NCBI GenBank assembly: GCA_035772405.1
Contig: JAYKKM010000217.1
Location: 1,153,001-1,217,000 of the forward strand
DNA: 64,000 bases
Direction of reading: 5' to 3'
From: Chrysogorgia sp. JL179-B06
Lineage: Eukaryota > Cnidaria > Anthozoa > Scleralcyonacea > Chrysogorgiidae
The notes under the pieces were generated by a model. The model ran no database searches and was not told the DNA's origin. It worked only from the letters and a program-made list of their open reading frames with translations. How positions within the stretch are numbered: position 1 is the first letter of the stretch; the number at the start of each line of letters is the position of its first letter. Shown one piece after another: positions 11,560-21,310 of the stretch. Position numbers and translations under genes: made by a program.

Positions 11560-11760
11560 GCCTAAATGGCGAATTGTTGACTTTTTTGCTATTAACTGAT
11601 GAGTGATGTGCCAGAAATAATTCAGTTGATAGTAAGTTTATTTTTTACAATATAGTGACTCCTTCACTGGTGATGTATTTGTGATAAAGAAAGCTATTGT
11701 GCCACTGCTACTCACAATAAAAGCAAGCCTATTAAACTATATGACACTATTTAACCATAA
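11560..11760 (+). pseudogene. OTU-like domain relic, extra plus-strand piece
   Basis: Plus-strand frames read FLLLTDE, then MSDVPEIIQL and YSDSFTGDVFVIKKA. These correspond to the segment that follows the leader/2A copy at 12240-12310, where FLLLT and a YSDSF block recur. The shared DNA stretch is TTACAATAT followed by AGTGACTCCTT. It is a displaced third fragment of the same domain. Two frame changes occur within 200 bp. Confidence 0.35.
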
Positions 11761-11819
11761 CAAAACTGTATATACAGTTAATATATAATAAACATAAAAC
11801 AGTTCTTTGCATTTAATAG

Positions 11820-12330
11820 GATAACAATTGAGCAATACAGACCTTGTTTTGATATGCACAATAATTTTGCAAAAATCAAACGTACCTCTCATTCTGAATT
11901 TTGGAATTTAACACCAATATTGGTTATATTCTACCGGAATGTACTTGTAAGCTATATTATGTAGGTTGCATTATTACTGAGAATGGCAACTGATGTTGAG
12001 GAAAATCCTGGACCCACTGTTTATGAATAGATGCAACTGAAACAATCTGTTCCAGTTTTAGTCAAGGTATGTAAGAAAATTTGGACCAAATGCTGGTAAG
12101 CAATGTGTAGCAATAGTACATATGTACTACAATAGTACATATTCAATTTAAAGATATTACCATATTGGACATACCATTCTTAGATACTATATTATCTGCT
12201 GGAAATAACCTTTATACTTTCTTAAGTAATTCTGTTGAAAAAATTTTTTTGCTGTTAACTTAATTAGTTTATTATTTACAATATATAGTGACTCCTTTTC
12301 TATGTACAGTATAAAGCATGGTTTTCATTA
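11820..12330 (+). pseudogene. Leader + 2A-like peptide + OTU-like relic, plus copy
   Basis: From about 11830 the plus frame reads IEQYRPCFDMHNNFAKIK (leader) and, after one stop, LLLRMATDVEENPGPTVYE at 11971-12027. DVEENPGP fits the 2A consensus D-V/I-E-x-N-P-G-P exactly. In active proteins it makes the ribosome skip the final G-P bond and releases an N-terminal peptide. Downstream the frames give FGPNAGKQCVA (about 12080-12112), IPFLDTILSAGNNLYTFLSN (about 12171-12230) and FLLLT, consistent with a small cysteine-protease (OTU-like) fold. A stop lies just before the 2A and another just after it, so this copy cannot express the fusion. Confidence 0.55.
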
Positions 12331-12422
12331 AGCTTTCTTTACAATGATTTATTGCTAATCAGTTAATTACTGTTACTACTTATGATTGTATAACGATAAA
12401 CATTGGATTCCATTAGTCAGGC

Positions 12423-12598
12423 GAGCACGCCAGAATGCGATTTGGCAGCGCCATTTTAGCGTATGGGGTGCTGTGGCTTGCGACGTCCAAGTGCAAAAGG
12501 TTTCGCTTGGCGATCGACGCGGCGCCTGCGTTATGCTAATGTATACACCGCATTGATATATTCAAGATGACGCTGTCAAAATCGCATTCTGGTATGCT
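12423..12598. mobile_element. MITE of about 176 bp
   Basis: The outer 30 bp are inverted. The left end contains CCAGAATGCGATTTGGCAGC (from 12430), and the right end, read on the minus strand, contains CCAGAATGCGATTTTGACAG. Outer flanks GAGCA/TGCTC extend the match. The interior is GC-richer than its surroundings and has no ORF. The target duplication is unclear. Confidence 0.6.
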
Positions 12599-13161
12599 CC
12601 CTTGAATAGTTCTAAAACGTAGACGCATGTACGCATTGCGTGCCTATTTTTTACCATGTCAAGACGAATAAGTCGGAGTGATAAACGCAATATTATATGA
12701 CCGATTTGTTTTGGTAGCTTATCCAATTTTCATTGCGAAAGCCAGTTTGCATGCACTCATAGATATGGGTTCAAGATAAAACGATGGACGTTTTCAGATG
12801 CCTAAAGGCTAAAGTGCATATATTGGTTCTGTAGTATTTCATAATCTCGATGCCCTTTCTAATCGTGCATATTTAGCAACGGCGTGGTTTACTAATTTCG
12901 CAAAAATTCTTATCACAAATCGCCAAAAAGCACTTCTGGACTTTGCAAAATTAAAAATTCTCCTGGGTACGCATGCCCCCAGACTCCCTAGTAGGGTGCT
13001 CATTTTTCATGTGTGTCCCCCCTCTTTCGAACAATCCTGGATCCGCCACTGTTTTGACAAGCTTCGAAGCATAGAATGTAGTCGGTACAAGCTAGCGCGT
13101 CAGTCGCTTGAAGTGAGCTTAACCCCCTGTAAAATTTTCTGAGTACGGCCCTGGTTATAAT

Positions 13162-13589
13162 AGTAAAGAAGATATGGCTTAGGTACTCACTTTGGTTTGC
13201 GCACAAGATAGATGCCAAACAGTTGCTATCACAATAGCATCCACACCAGAACTAACTTACAAAAAATGGGAGAGTTGTTATGTAGCCAAGAGAACGTACT
13301 TGAATTAACATTCCTTACTCTCATGCAATCGCTAAATCGCATAGCGACCTACAGTCGCGCAACTAGGGTTTGTGCTCTGCAAGCACTGAACTATTGCTAC
13401 AAATATTTTGCGTCGTACATGCAATAGTCCTGACATTTAATTACCTTAAGCTTAGCATTTCGAAACCAACATTCCGGCCCGTTAAATGTGATACTATAGG
13501 GTAGCCTTTACAAAAAGGAATAATACAACGGGTTTTGAAACAAAGTGGTAACTAAATTAATACTACTATTAATTACTAATAAGTTCAAT
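13162..13589. other. No gene seen
   Basis: This is a spacer between the hAT-like unit and the BEL/Pao integrase end. Short ORFs only. Confidence 0.5.
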
Positions 13590-14440
13590 ATAAATGGTTA
13601 CTAGTGTTCTTTTCAATTGGGTCTTCAGCTTCAGAGCGCACAAGTCCATCTTTGCGCTTGGTATATGCATCCAAGCAGGAGTTTCATGGAGTTTTGTTAT
13701 CAAGGACCAACACAATGTTGTCTAGTGCTAGGTTTCTCTGCTGCTTGTTCCATTTCTGCCGTCCTTGCAAGGACGGAAGATACTCTCTTATCCACAGCCA
13801 CCAGAACACGTCTGCTAGATACTGTACTTGATGCCACCACTGGATGGAACTGTAGGTCCAGCTCACAGCAGCAGGTTGTTTGGTTGTCAGATGTTCCAGA
13901 TCTTGGGGGTCTTGTGGGTCGTCTGATAGTTTAGTGATTGGCCGCCCATTCACAATCTACTTGACTTCGCACATCAAATTGTTGATGCCTTCGTCATCTA
14001 GCACTTGCTCTTTCATCAGAGCCTTCATGACCTTTCGCGTAGTTCTGCTGTATCTCTCCCACACCCGCAGCGGTGGGAGCCGGTAGATGGATTGAAGGTG
14101 CACCTTGATGTTTCACTGTAGGAGAAAGTCGTGGATCTGCGACTGATTCCACTCTTCAACTGGTTCATGTAACTCCTTGTCAACCTTCACGAAGTTACCG
14201 CCGTTATCCGATCGCATCTCCTGATGAACGACTCTGTGTCTAATGAACTTGCTACTTCGAGATGAATGGCACGGAGGGTTAAGCATGTGAATAACACACC
14301 ATATTGTTTCACGGTGGTTCTTCCATGTCGGACTTGGAACAGATCAAAACAGTCAACTCTGTAGCAGGTGAACGGTGGTTTTGAAGGCGTTGTGGATTGT
14401 TGGGACCCGGTTCTTGTCTTGGTTCTTTATGTAGTGTGGG
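13590..14440 (-). pseudogene. BEL/Pao integrase region
   Basis: On the minus strand the order is PPFTCYRVDCFDLFQV (about 14345-14400), TCLTLRAIHLEVASSLDTES, then MRSDNGGNFVKVDKELHEPV (about 14150-14215, catalytic D of SDNGG), RKVMKALMKEQVLDDEGINN, VNGRPITKLSDDPQDP (near 13940) and REYLPSLQGRQKWN with VLVLDNKTP (13684-13790). This is the BEL/Pao integrase core and C-terminal domain, which inserts cDNA into chromosomes. Frameshifts occur near 14100 and 13850, and a stop follows at about 13684. The HHCC zinc end of the integrase is missing, replaced by the insert at 14594-17028. Confidence 0.8.
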
Positions 14441-14460
14441 TAAATACGTACCTAAAATGA

Positions 14461-14572
14461 ACAGGTTTTGTGATTGGTTATATCGAACAAAAGTGATAGG
14501 GTTAGGACATTGGTTTCTTTGTGGTTGATTCTATTGTTTTATTGTTTGAATCAACCAATCACAAAACTTGAT
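14461..14572. repeat. Short inverted repeat (stem-loop)
   Basis: GTTTTGTGATTGGTT at 14464-14478 pairs with AACCAATCACAAAAC at 14554-14568 across an AT-rich loop. It lies between the BEL/Pao integrase end and the TATTTTA-rich insert and could be a tiny MITE. Confidence 0.6.
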
Positions 14573-14593
14573 AGTATAGGTAGGTGATGACCC

Positions 14594-17028
14594 CCCTTAC
14601 GAAAACAACTATATTTTATTGCTATTTTAAGTATATTTTATTACCATCACACCTATTTTTATCATATTTTATTTAGCGAAAACCCTATTTTAATGCTATC
14701 ACGATATTTCTAAAAATTAGTGAACTATATTTTATCCCTGTTTTACTTTATTTTATAACTATTTTCACACAGACATAAATAAAATAGCATATTTTAAGGC
14801 TATTTTTCACAATAAATTGCAGCAGAAAATGCAAAATAGAATAAAATAGGATATTTAATTCCTATTTTACATTTGAAGAGGAAAGCATATTTTTAAAATA
14901 CAGATAAAATGGACTATTTTAAACGTATTTATCTTTCTTAATCTGCAAAATAGAATAAAATAGACTGTTTAATTCCTATTTTACATTTGAAGAGGAAAGC
15001 ATATTTTTAAAATACAGATAAAATAGACTATCGCACGTCTAGTGGTCGAAAAGAACTGGGGCAAACTGATTATCCACGTGCATGGCGGGATATTTCAAAA
15101 TGCATCAGAGACGCGGCTTTCATCTCATGTGTCTATGTTTTGTCGATCAGTTGGTCGTTTGACAAGGAGTTTCTCCCATCAGCGTTTGACTATTTATCCT
15201 ATCGTCTCAAGCTCCAAGTTTAACTGGAAATTAAGGTAAGACTAAGAATATACATTTATCAAACAAAATGCGCGGTAATACGTATACAACACGCGCGTTT
15301 CTTATGTAAACATCTTGTTGATTACCGACGATACATTGTCCGAAGTCAAGGTGATGTTTTGATGCGAATTAAATCCACCCTGATGTAAAGTTTTTAAAGA
15401 GAACACTGCAACAAACACGCCTTATCACTTGTGATGCACGGCTTTCATCAATTCCTTTACAGTAAGCCCGGTTTTGTTAGCGTTGAAAATCACGGCGTGT
15501 TGTGCTTCGCGTTCGAAGTGATCTCGGCCATCAAGCTCTGGTGCTATTAAAATGAACTTTAATGTCAATTCGTTTTGAGTTAGGGTTCTAGATAAGTTGT
15601 CTGAAAGGTCACTTGTAGCTTTCCGTGGGATACGCTCCTTCGCTAAATACTGAAAATCGAAAAATGTGATTTCGGGTTGTCGACGTGCTTGGCTTGGTGC
15701 TATTGTGTATTTTGTTTGGTTTATTAAAATGCGCGCACTAACTGACGAAGCAAATAAGCAATGTATATTTAATGTTGTCATAAGAAAGCATACGTGAAAG
15801 AAAGCATGGATTCCCTTGTTTATCTTCTTAAATTGTTTGTGTATGCAAAATGGAAAATGCGCCTAATTACAAGAAGTCAGGCGCTTCCGTTGTACTCCAC
15901 TACTCCATTTTCTACGTTAGTGAGGGTATGGAGTAAAACAGAAACACATCACATCGTCTGCTCAAGGAGGCTAACCTCTGGCAGTACCATTGGCCCACTC
16001 CACTTATTCACTGCAATTTAGCAGAAACAAACCTGATTACTCCAAGATAATTAATATCCATAATGCACTCATATACAGTATAGCAGCTGTCAAAAATTGC
16101 ATTCAATTTAATATATTTAAAACATGATTGTATATAAAATGTTGTTATATAATATGTTATTATAATATATATTATATATAATACAATATATTGTTAATAC
16201 TTTGTTTTTCAGAATACTGGAAGACAAAGAAGCCGAAAGCAAACAGCAGTAGTAGTGACCTATAAACCAAATTGCAAACATATCGTTATATTATCTATTA
16301 CTATAATCTAATAAATTAATTACAGCTCAATCCTTGTTACAGTCATGTTGTTCTTTCAGTTAGCTCATTGCATGTTCTCTGTATATACTGTAATTGTTAC
16401 CGGTAAATATATAGTCCAAACTATATAGCATTTATTATTGCTATTGTATATTATTCTTACTATTTTCCATTATTTTATTACTATATTTCAGCTTAGTCTT
16501 TCATTATTTTATTCATATTTTTATGCTATTTTCCATTATTTTATTACTATTTTTTAGCTAATTTTCATTATTTTATTTGTTTTTTTAGGTTATTTTTCAT
16601 TATTTTATTACTATTTTTTAGCTATTTTTCATTATTTTATTACTATTTTTTAGCTATTTGGCATTATTTTATTGCTATTTTATTACTATTATTTCTATAT
16701 TTTTGAACTATTTTAAATATATTTTAAATATATTTTATTGCTATTTTGCAATCTAAGTTCCTTGTATAAGAACTATTTTAAATGGCTTTTATTGCTATTT
16801 TAACCCTATTAATATCCAGTGTTTTGGCACAACAAAAACTGTAGAAAATAAAATAACTTTAAAATAGCCTATTTTTGTTTCAAAAAAACCCATTTAAAAT
16901 AGCAAAGTGATAGGTAAAAAATAGTATTATAATAGGTTTAAAATAATATTACCATGAATAAAATAGGGTTGAAAAAAATAGCTTTTTTGTAGGAAAAAAT
17001 TGGGAAAACTAGTTGGTTTTCACAAGGG
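14594..17028. mobile_element. Insert with TATTTTA-rich arms splitting the BEL/Pao element
   Basis: The ends are short inverted repeats: CCCTTACGAAAACAACTA at 14594-14611, and on the other strand CCCTTGTGAAAACCAACTA ending at 17028. Arms of about 430-600 bp consist of dozens of CTATTTTA-like words. The left arm includes a duplicated block of about 107 bp (14838 and 14945). The right arm includes 33-bp units with CATTATTTTATTACTA (16500-16680). The middle (15040-16250) has two unrecognised ORFs: 15042-15239 plus, ending at an AAG|GTAAGA donor with a TTTTTCAG acceptor at 16205-16212, and 15425-15781 minus. No transposase is recognised and the target duplication is not clear. Confidence 0.5.
15425..15781 (-). 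CDS. Unrecognised ORF inside the TATTTTA element
   Basis: This 118-aa minus-strand ORF ends KTGLTVKELMKAVHHK and includes ITFFDFQYLAKERIPRKATS. I do not recognise it. Its composition is more protein-like than the surrounding AT-rich arms, being mixed charged and hydrophobic with no low complexity. It could be a remnant of the element's own gene or of captured host sequence. There is no Kozak or splice evidence strong enough to call it real. Confidence 0.2.
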   Translation of the reverse strand: MTTLNIHCLFASSVSARILINQTKYTIAPSQARRQPEITFFDFQYLAKERIPRKATSDLSDNLSRTLTQNELTLKFILIAPELDGRDHFEREAQHAVIFNANKTGLTVKELMKAVHHK

Positions 17029-17029
17029 C

Positions 17030-17935
17030 CTGTAGTAGCATGTCGGTGCAGAAGAACGACTGGTCGATCGGTAAACTTAGCTCTTGTCGAGACATTCTGT
17101 TCAGCTTTCTTGCCAAAACTGCTGTTGAGAGCTCCATCCAGGGATTGTCACTGGCCTGATCAGCTCAAATTTCGATTTGCCCATCACGAACGAACATTTC
17201 ACGTTACCAGTGTTGTCTTCAACTCGTAGGTATGTAACAGCTCCATAACCATGTTGCAATGTATCTGAGAAGTGATGGAATTGGGTAGACACAATGTTTC
17301 CAAGGGTTGATGACTTGAAACGGTGGTCGACTGCAAGTTGCTCCAACTTGGGTAGCTCTTCTAGCCAGGTTTGCCAGCGATTCAGGAACTCTCTGAAATT
17401 TCGCTGTCACAGTCCAACTTCTTATAAAAGAGGTCTTGCAGGATGAGTTTGTCCTGGAATATTGAGTGGCGAAACCCAAGGGATTGTAAACAGAGCTGAC
17501 GATCGACAGTATACCTCTTCTTGTAGTGGGTCGGTCCTTTATGACGATCTTGAATACGAACTGATCGGATGATATATTCCATTGTACACCGAGCGCTCTT
17601 TCTACAGACCAACTGTCAAAATCTAGATTCTTGACCAGTGAACTTGCAAGAAGCTCACATAGCTGTTTTGTAAGCATGATGGCTTTATCATCCTCACTGA
17701 CTGATTTCAGACAATCGTCAACATCAAAGTTGCGTTCGACTGTTTCTACGACTTGGGGCGCGAAATCTGCGTCGTTGTCTTTGGCCGTATTTTTCAGTGC
17801 AAAGTTAGCACAACTTGGGGAGGATGCACCACCAAATAAATGAACTTGCATCTCATACTCTTCTGGCAGGTTGCCATCTGGCTATAACATCGCCTCAATG
17901 TCAGCCATCAAGGCTACTGGTTCTTCTCTAAATCT
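17030..17935 (-). pseudogene. BEL/Pao reverse transcriptase and RNase H start
   Basis: Minus-strand frames read FREEPVALMADIEAML (17882-17930), MQVHLFGGASSPSCANFALK and ERNFDVDDCLKSV (17720-17851). V-D-D is the BEL/Pao catalytic motif. Next come VKNLDFDSWSVERALGVQWN, KDRPTTRRGILSIVSSVYNP (near 17500) and, after frame changes, FHHFSDTLQHGYGAVTYLRV (17219-17290), the start of RNase H. A deletion removes sequence between ADIEAM and the PDGN...EEYE stretch. The element copies RNA to DNA in virus-like particles. This copy is inactive and is cut at about 17030 by the TATTTTA insert. Confidence 0.85.
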
Positions 17936-18700
17936 GGTGCCCCTGTAACAACTGGCCATTGAACGAAGTGTCGCGATTCTTTGCAGAGCAGTCAAAGCAC
18001 CACTGGATCTCGTTGTAGCCGTCTCTTCAATGGGAGAAGACATTCTGCCAACAATTTGTTGCTTAGATGTGGTGGATAGTTTTTCCATGGTAATGCCATC
18101 TCATAAAGGCCGTTTTCCATCCCGTCGCAATGGATCTATTTTCATGTTCTTGAGGCTCTTCACTCTTGCTTGCTGCTTTGTTTGCACTCGCTTTATCATC
18201 GTTGTTGTCGCTGTCGGTTGGGGGTGTTCTTGGGGTGAAGAAAGGTTGAATGCTTCTCAGTACACATTTGCACCTTGCAGAAAATGGCCGACTGAGAGTT
18301 TATACAAAGTTTCTTGTCCTTGATGAGTTTCTTCCTTTCTTCTTAGAGACTGCTTATGGAACTTGTCGCAACACGATAACCAGTGGTTAGCGTTACATGA
18401 AGGGTCGCTTTAGTTTGCAAAACCGTTAGCTCTTGGGCCAACTTGCCACTTGGGCTTGTTGTTAGCTTGTTTGGCCCTGTTCACGTTTATAACCTCAAAT
18501 ACTGGGTGGGTAGCTGCTCCTGCTTTAGCGGTGACAAAGTCTGTTCTGACTTTAATGGTGACATCTCTTCTCGCCTTTTCGACAATGTGGTCGACAGCAT
18601 TCCGATACTTCAGCCTAATTCCAAACGGAAGCCAATCGATGATTTTCTTCAGGTTTTCTGGATTGTCCAACTTATTAAGGTAACCGATTTCCCTTAATGT
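17936..18700 (-). pseudogene. BEL/Pao gag and protease-side region
   Basis: ORF 18410-18670 begins MDNPENLKKIIDWLPFGIRL and ends near ATHPVFEVINVNRAKQ, the conserved gag/DUF1759-type part of BEL/Pao polyproteins. Further down, a CNANHWLSC stretch (about 18355-18390, different frame) recalls the zinc-knuckle that follows. The protease is not recognisable. The ORF 17882-18088 (MEKLSTTSKQQIVGRM) leads toward the RT. Its order gag > RT > integrase along the minus strand matches a single element spanning about 13.6-18.7 kb. LTRs were not found at either end. Confidence 0.65.
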
Positions 18701-18799
18701 ATTGGTACAGTATGGTGGCTTAGGAGTGCCATATAAAATTTAGATATTTTTTAACATTTTATTTCTTTTTTTCCAAATAAGATTATTTTTTTAAAATTA

Positions 18800-19450
18800 T
18801 TTAAAGGAGCAGACAATATTTCAGCAAAAGTCTTAAAGATTGCTGCACCTCATATCAGTAACGCTGTAGCTAATATATTCAATGCATCCTACCAGTACGG
18901 TTGTTATCCATCGCTGAACTGAACGCGATAACCAAATACCAATTTCTGTGCTTTCCCTGTATTTCAAAGGTGCAAGAATCGTTTGCCAATACTGATCTCC
19001 AGGAATTTGAGACTGGTCTTATTAGTGACCATCAATTCCCATATGCCAAGCACTCGTCCACCACATCTGCGCTTATTATTACTGTCGACTCATGGAAATT
19101 CGCCATAGACAAGAGAAAGTTGTCTGTACCTTTCTAGATCTAAGGAAAGCTTTTGACGTTATTGATCATGATATTTTGATCAGTAAGTTGTCAAAAAGCA
19201 GTGTGAATGGTAACGAACTCGAACGGTTTAAGAGCTATTTACAGGGGAAAAGTCAACGTCACGTGAGTCCGAACGGCGTTCAATCACGCACGGGGTTCTG
19301 CAGGGTTCGGTCCTAGGACCAACTCTATTTAACATCCACATAGCTTGTTATCGTCTGGGGTATATACATCTGGTTCAATGCTAAACACATTGAAAATTCA
19401 ACATACGCTGACCTTATCATTTGGCCTGGATGCCGACCCGGAGGGTATAG
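18800..19450 (+). pseudogene. LINE reverse transcriptase fragment
   Basis: From about 18806 the plus strand reads AGADNISAKVLKIAAPHISN, then (ORF 18901-19137) GLISDHQFPYAKHSSTTSAL, and in the next frame (19092-19316) CTFLDLRKAFDVIDHDILIS with the first catalytic D. THGVLQGSVLGPTLFNIHIA follows near 19275-19340 and a degraded YAD-LIIW block near 19405. The conserved RT blocks are in the correct order but spread over three frames, and both ends are truncated. Its orientation is opposite to the adjacent BEL/Pao element. Confidence 0.75.
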
Positions 19451-20423
19451 CAATAGCTCTTCTGCACTAACGTGCAAGATATACGCAACGAGGCGGTTGG
19501 GCCGGGCTAGCTAGCTGATTGCCGAATAATTTCTAAGTACATAAACCGTTTTTACGACGGGTATGCACGTTTTGTTATGTTATGTATTTAGACTCGGTAA
19601 TTCCAAAACTGTTTTCAGAATTGAAATCGAGTAAATATAGATTACGTTCGAAATCTACATACAAAATTACGTTCAATTAAATTACTAGATTACGTTAAAA
19701 ATCTACGTACGACGAACCGGCTTTTTAGGATTTGTCATCGACAGACGCGGTCTGGGCACTGGGGACCATGGATGGGAAAAGAAACTCTAGGGGTGGGGTT
19801 ATATCGTTATGTTTCGCGCATCAATTGAAGGAGGGGATTAGGGTTAGGAAAACACTTAAGGCAGGGGGTTAGGATTAAGGGTTGGATTAGGTTTAGGGTG
19901 TCTATTTTAATATAACATGAAGTTTTACCAATTGGTGCGCGAAATGACAGTGGGGTGCGGGTTAGTGGTAGAAAAGGCGAGTGGGGGATATTATTGCGGA
20001 TTAGTATTTCTAGTTTACTGTTCAGCAAAGGCTAATACATTAACTTTCATATCAACAAAAAGTAGAAATCAGTATTACGAAAACTTTAATGTTTAAGAAA
20101 ACAATTAATTGTGTCAGATTCCAGTTTGGTTAGTTAATGTATAGGGTGTTGCTCTCCAGGTAATGTCATCATTGGACAAGCAGTTGGACACAACTGCGGC
20201 AGAATTCAAACTTTAAATTTTCTAGGTCAGTGCTAAAAAACGTAGCTACAAGATGTGGTCTGTCAAGTCTATTCGATTAGCAAATGATATTTTAATTCCC
20301 ATCATAGTCAGGCAAATTTCTGCTTGCTCCATGAGGCTATTACTTACAGAGGGTCATATTGATATTAATCTGAGTTACAAAACTCTTGTTAAATCAATAT
20401 TCGCTTTCAATTACTGGTACGCA
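19451..20423. other. No gene; degenerate TTAGGG-like tract
   Basis: At 19837-19905 several GGGTTAGG/GATTAGG words occur on the plus strand, degenerate relatives of the telomere-type motif. Similar tracts recur at 21545-21600, 51359-51450 and 59116-59195. Nothing else is supported. Confidence 0.4.
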
Positions 20424-20680
20424 TTAACTGCTTCTGCTGGTTCTAGCATCAACATTGGGAACATTGGGAATGCGACGCTCACATTCATGTCGGAAATTCT
20501 CAGTTAGATAGTCATCAGTCTCTTCTAAAACATTTGACTGTAACAGGTAGACCATGTTTTTCACCACCATATTTCTGTGGGAAACTGTAGATGTTGCAGA
20601 ACACCCACTGGTAGTTCTTTGATACCGACTTCGATGGTTATTCCAAATTGATGTTTGAAATGTATCCAATTATTTTTGCA
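20424..20680 (-). pseudogene. Possible 3' exon of the integrase-core pseudogene
   Basis: The minus-strand ORF reads DTFQTSIWNNHRSRYQRTTS and, further on, VYLLQSNVLEETDDYLTENF and CERRIPNVPNVDA. The W-N-x-H-R-S-R stretch resembles what follows the core of the integrase-like proteins whose preceding exon lies at 20936-21310 on the same strand, separated by a GT donor at about 20935. The acceptor was not identified, and the frame changes near 20580. It could be unrelated. Confidence 0.25.
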
Positions 20681-21001
20681 GCACATGAATATAAACATAA
20701 GCCAACATATTCCTAAAGGCAGAATACATATTTTAGTGTATTTCTTACACTTCAATAAACACAGGGATAAAAATAGGTACCAGCTATCGCCAGTAGTTTT
20801 TGGACTGGTAAATAAAAAATATAACAAAGTGTATACTAATCACATGGGCAAGATTAATTTCATTTGTAATTTAAAGAAATATGATGAATGATATGGATGT
20901 ATTATCTAAATGTTGCTATCAATTGCATAGCTTACCTGTGACTGGCATCATCATGGTGATATTGTCCGTTTTCTACAAGACTATTTAGTTGTTGCTTGAA
21001 A

Positions 21002-21103
21002 CCCTAACAAAATAAGTATAGGCCTGCCTATATAGGTGCCTATAGGCTTCTATAGGCAATTAGCACATTGCCTATAGGCGCCTAGACTTTTCTGTAAGGG
21101 ATA
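21002..21103. mobile_element. CCTATAGGC-rich MITE, copy 1
   Basis: The ends are inverted: CCCTAACAAAATAAGTATAGGC on the left, and on the other strand CCCTTACAGAAAAGTCTAGGC from the right. The interior is a chain of palindromic CCTATAGGC words. It sits inside the integrase-core exon. Joining the flanks restores coding sense apart from one or two bases, which suggests a very short target duplication. A second copy in reverse orientation is at 36683-36804. Confidence 0.75.
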
Positions 21104-21252
21104 TTTCTCCATCCTTTCTAAGAGCTCCCTCCCTCCCATCGCTCTGATCTTGTTTTGTGTGGAAGGGATATACATCACACTATTGGTAGCATCTGCCAAA
21201 TCTCCATGGTGACTTCTGAGGTAAGAATGCATTGTTGCTAAAATGGTTGTCT

Positions 21253-21298
21253 CTGTGCCCTTGTCAACTCTGATCCTGTGCCCTTGTCAACTCTGATC
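21253..21298. repeat. 23-bp tandem duplication
   Basis: CTGTGCCCTTGTCAACTCTG plus ATC is present twice. It falls on the RVDKGTE core of the integrase-like pseudogene and shifts its frame. Confidence 0.9.
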
Positions 21299-21310
21299 CG
21301 ACAAGGCAAA

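Larger units (their letters stand above)
9839..13153. mobile_element. hAT-like unit with 8-bp target duplication
   Basis: The 8-mer GTTATAAT at 9831-9838 and again at 13154-13161 directly flanks this block. The left end starts GAGGCCCGGAGCTACG. The right end on the opposite strand starts CAGGGCCGTACTCAG, so the termini are imperfect inverted repeats. An 8-bp duplication with CAG-type ends is the hAT signature. No transposase is recognised inside. ORFs at 10176-10430 and 10535-10846 have no known motif. The unit carries the 2A/OTU-like relics, a MITE, and near its right end a second hAT-like terminus (CCTGGATCCGCCACTG at 13037-13052). It is either a non-autonomous carrier or two ends that captured old DNA. 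Confidence 0.45.
20936..21310 (-). pseudogene. Integrase-core-domain gene exon, interrupted by a MITE
   Basis: On the minus strand 21290-21310 reads RIRVDKGTE (D of the core), then after a 23-bp duplication ETTILATMHSYLRSHHGDLA and STQNKIRAMGGRELLERMEK to 21104. Coding sense resumes at 21001 with FKQQLNSLVENGQYHHDDAS and ends at CACAG|GTAAGC near 20936, a good splice donor. The sequence between (21002-21103) is a MITE, so the exon was split by transposition. The family is a DDE/integrase-core protein repeated in fish and cnidarians, and a further fragment of it is at 34907-35240. The duplication and the MITE both break the frame. Confidence 0.55.

Noticed and set aside
15042..16260. Two-exon gene in the TATTTTA element (AAG|GTAAGA..TTTTTCAG)
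   Set aside because: Splice words match, but the start is not ATG and the joined frame soon stops; too little support for a CDS.
14594..17028. Terminal inverted repeat with target duplication for the TATTTTA element
   Set aside because: Flanks do not give a convincing duplication, so only the short inverted tips are claimed.
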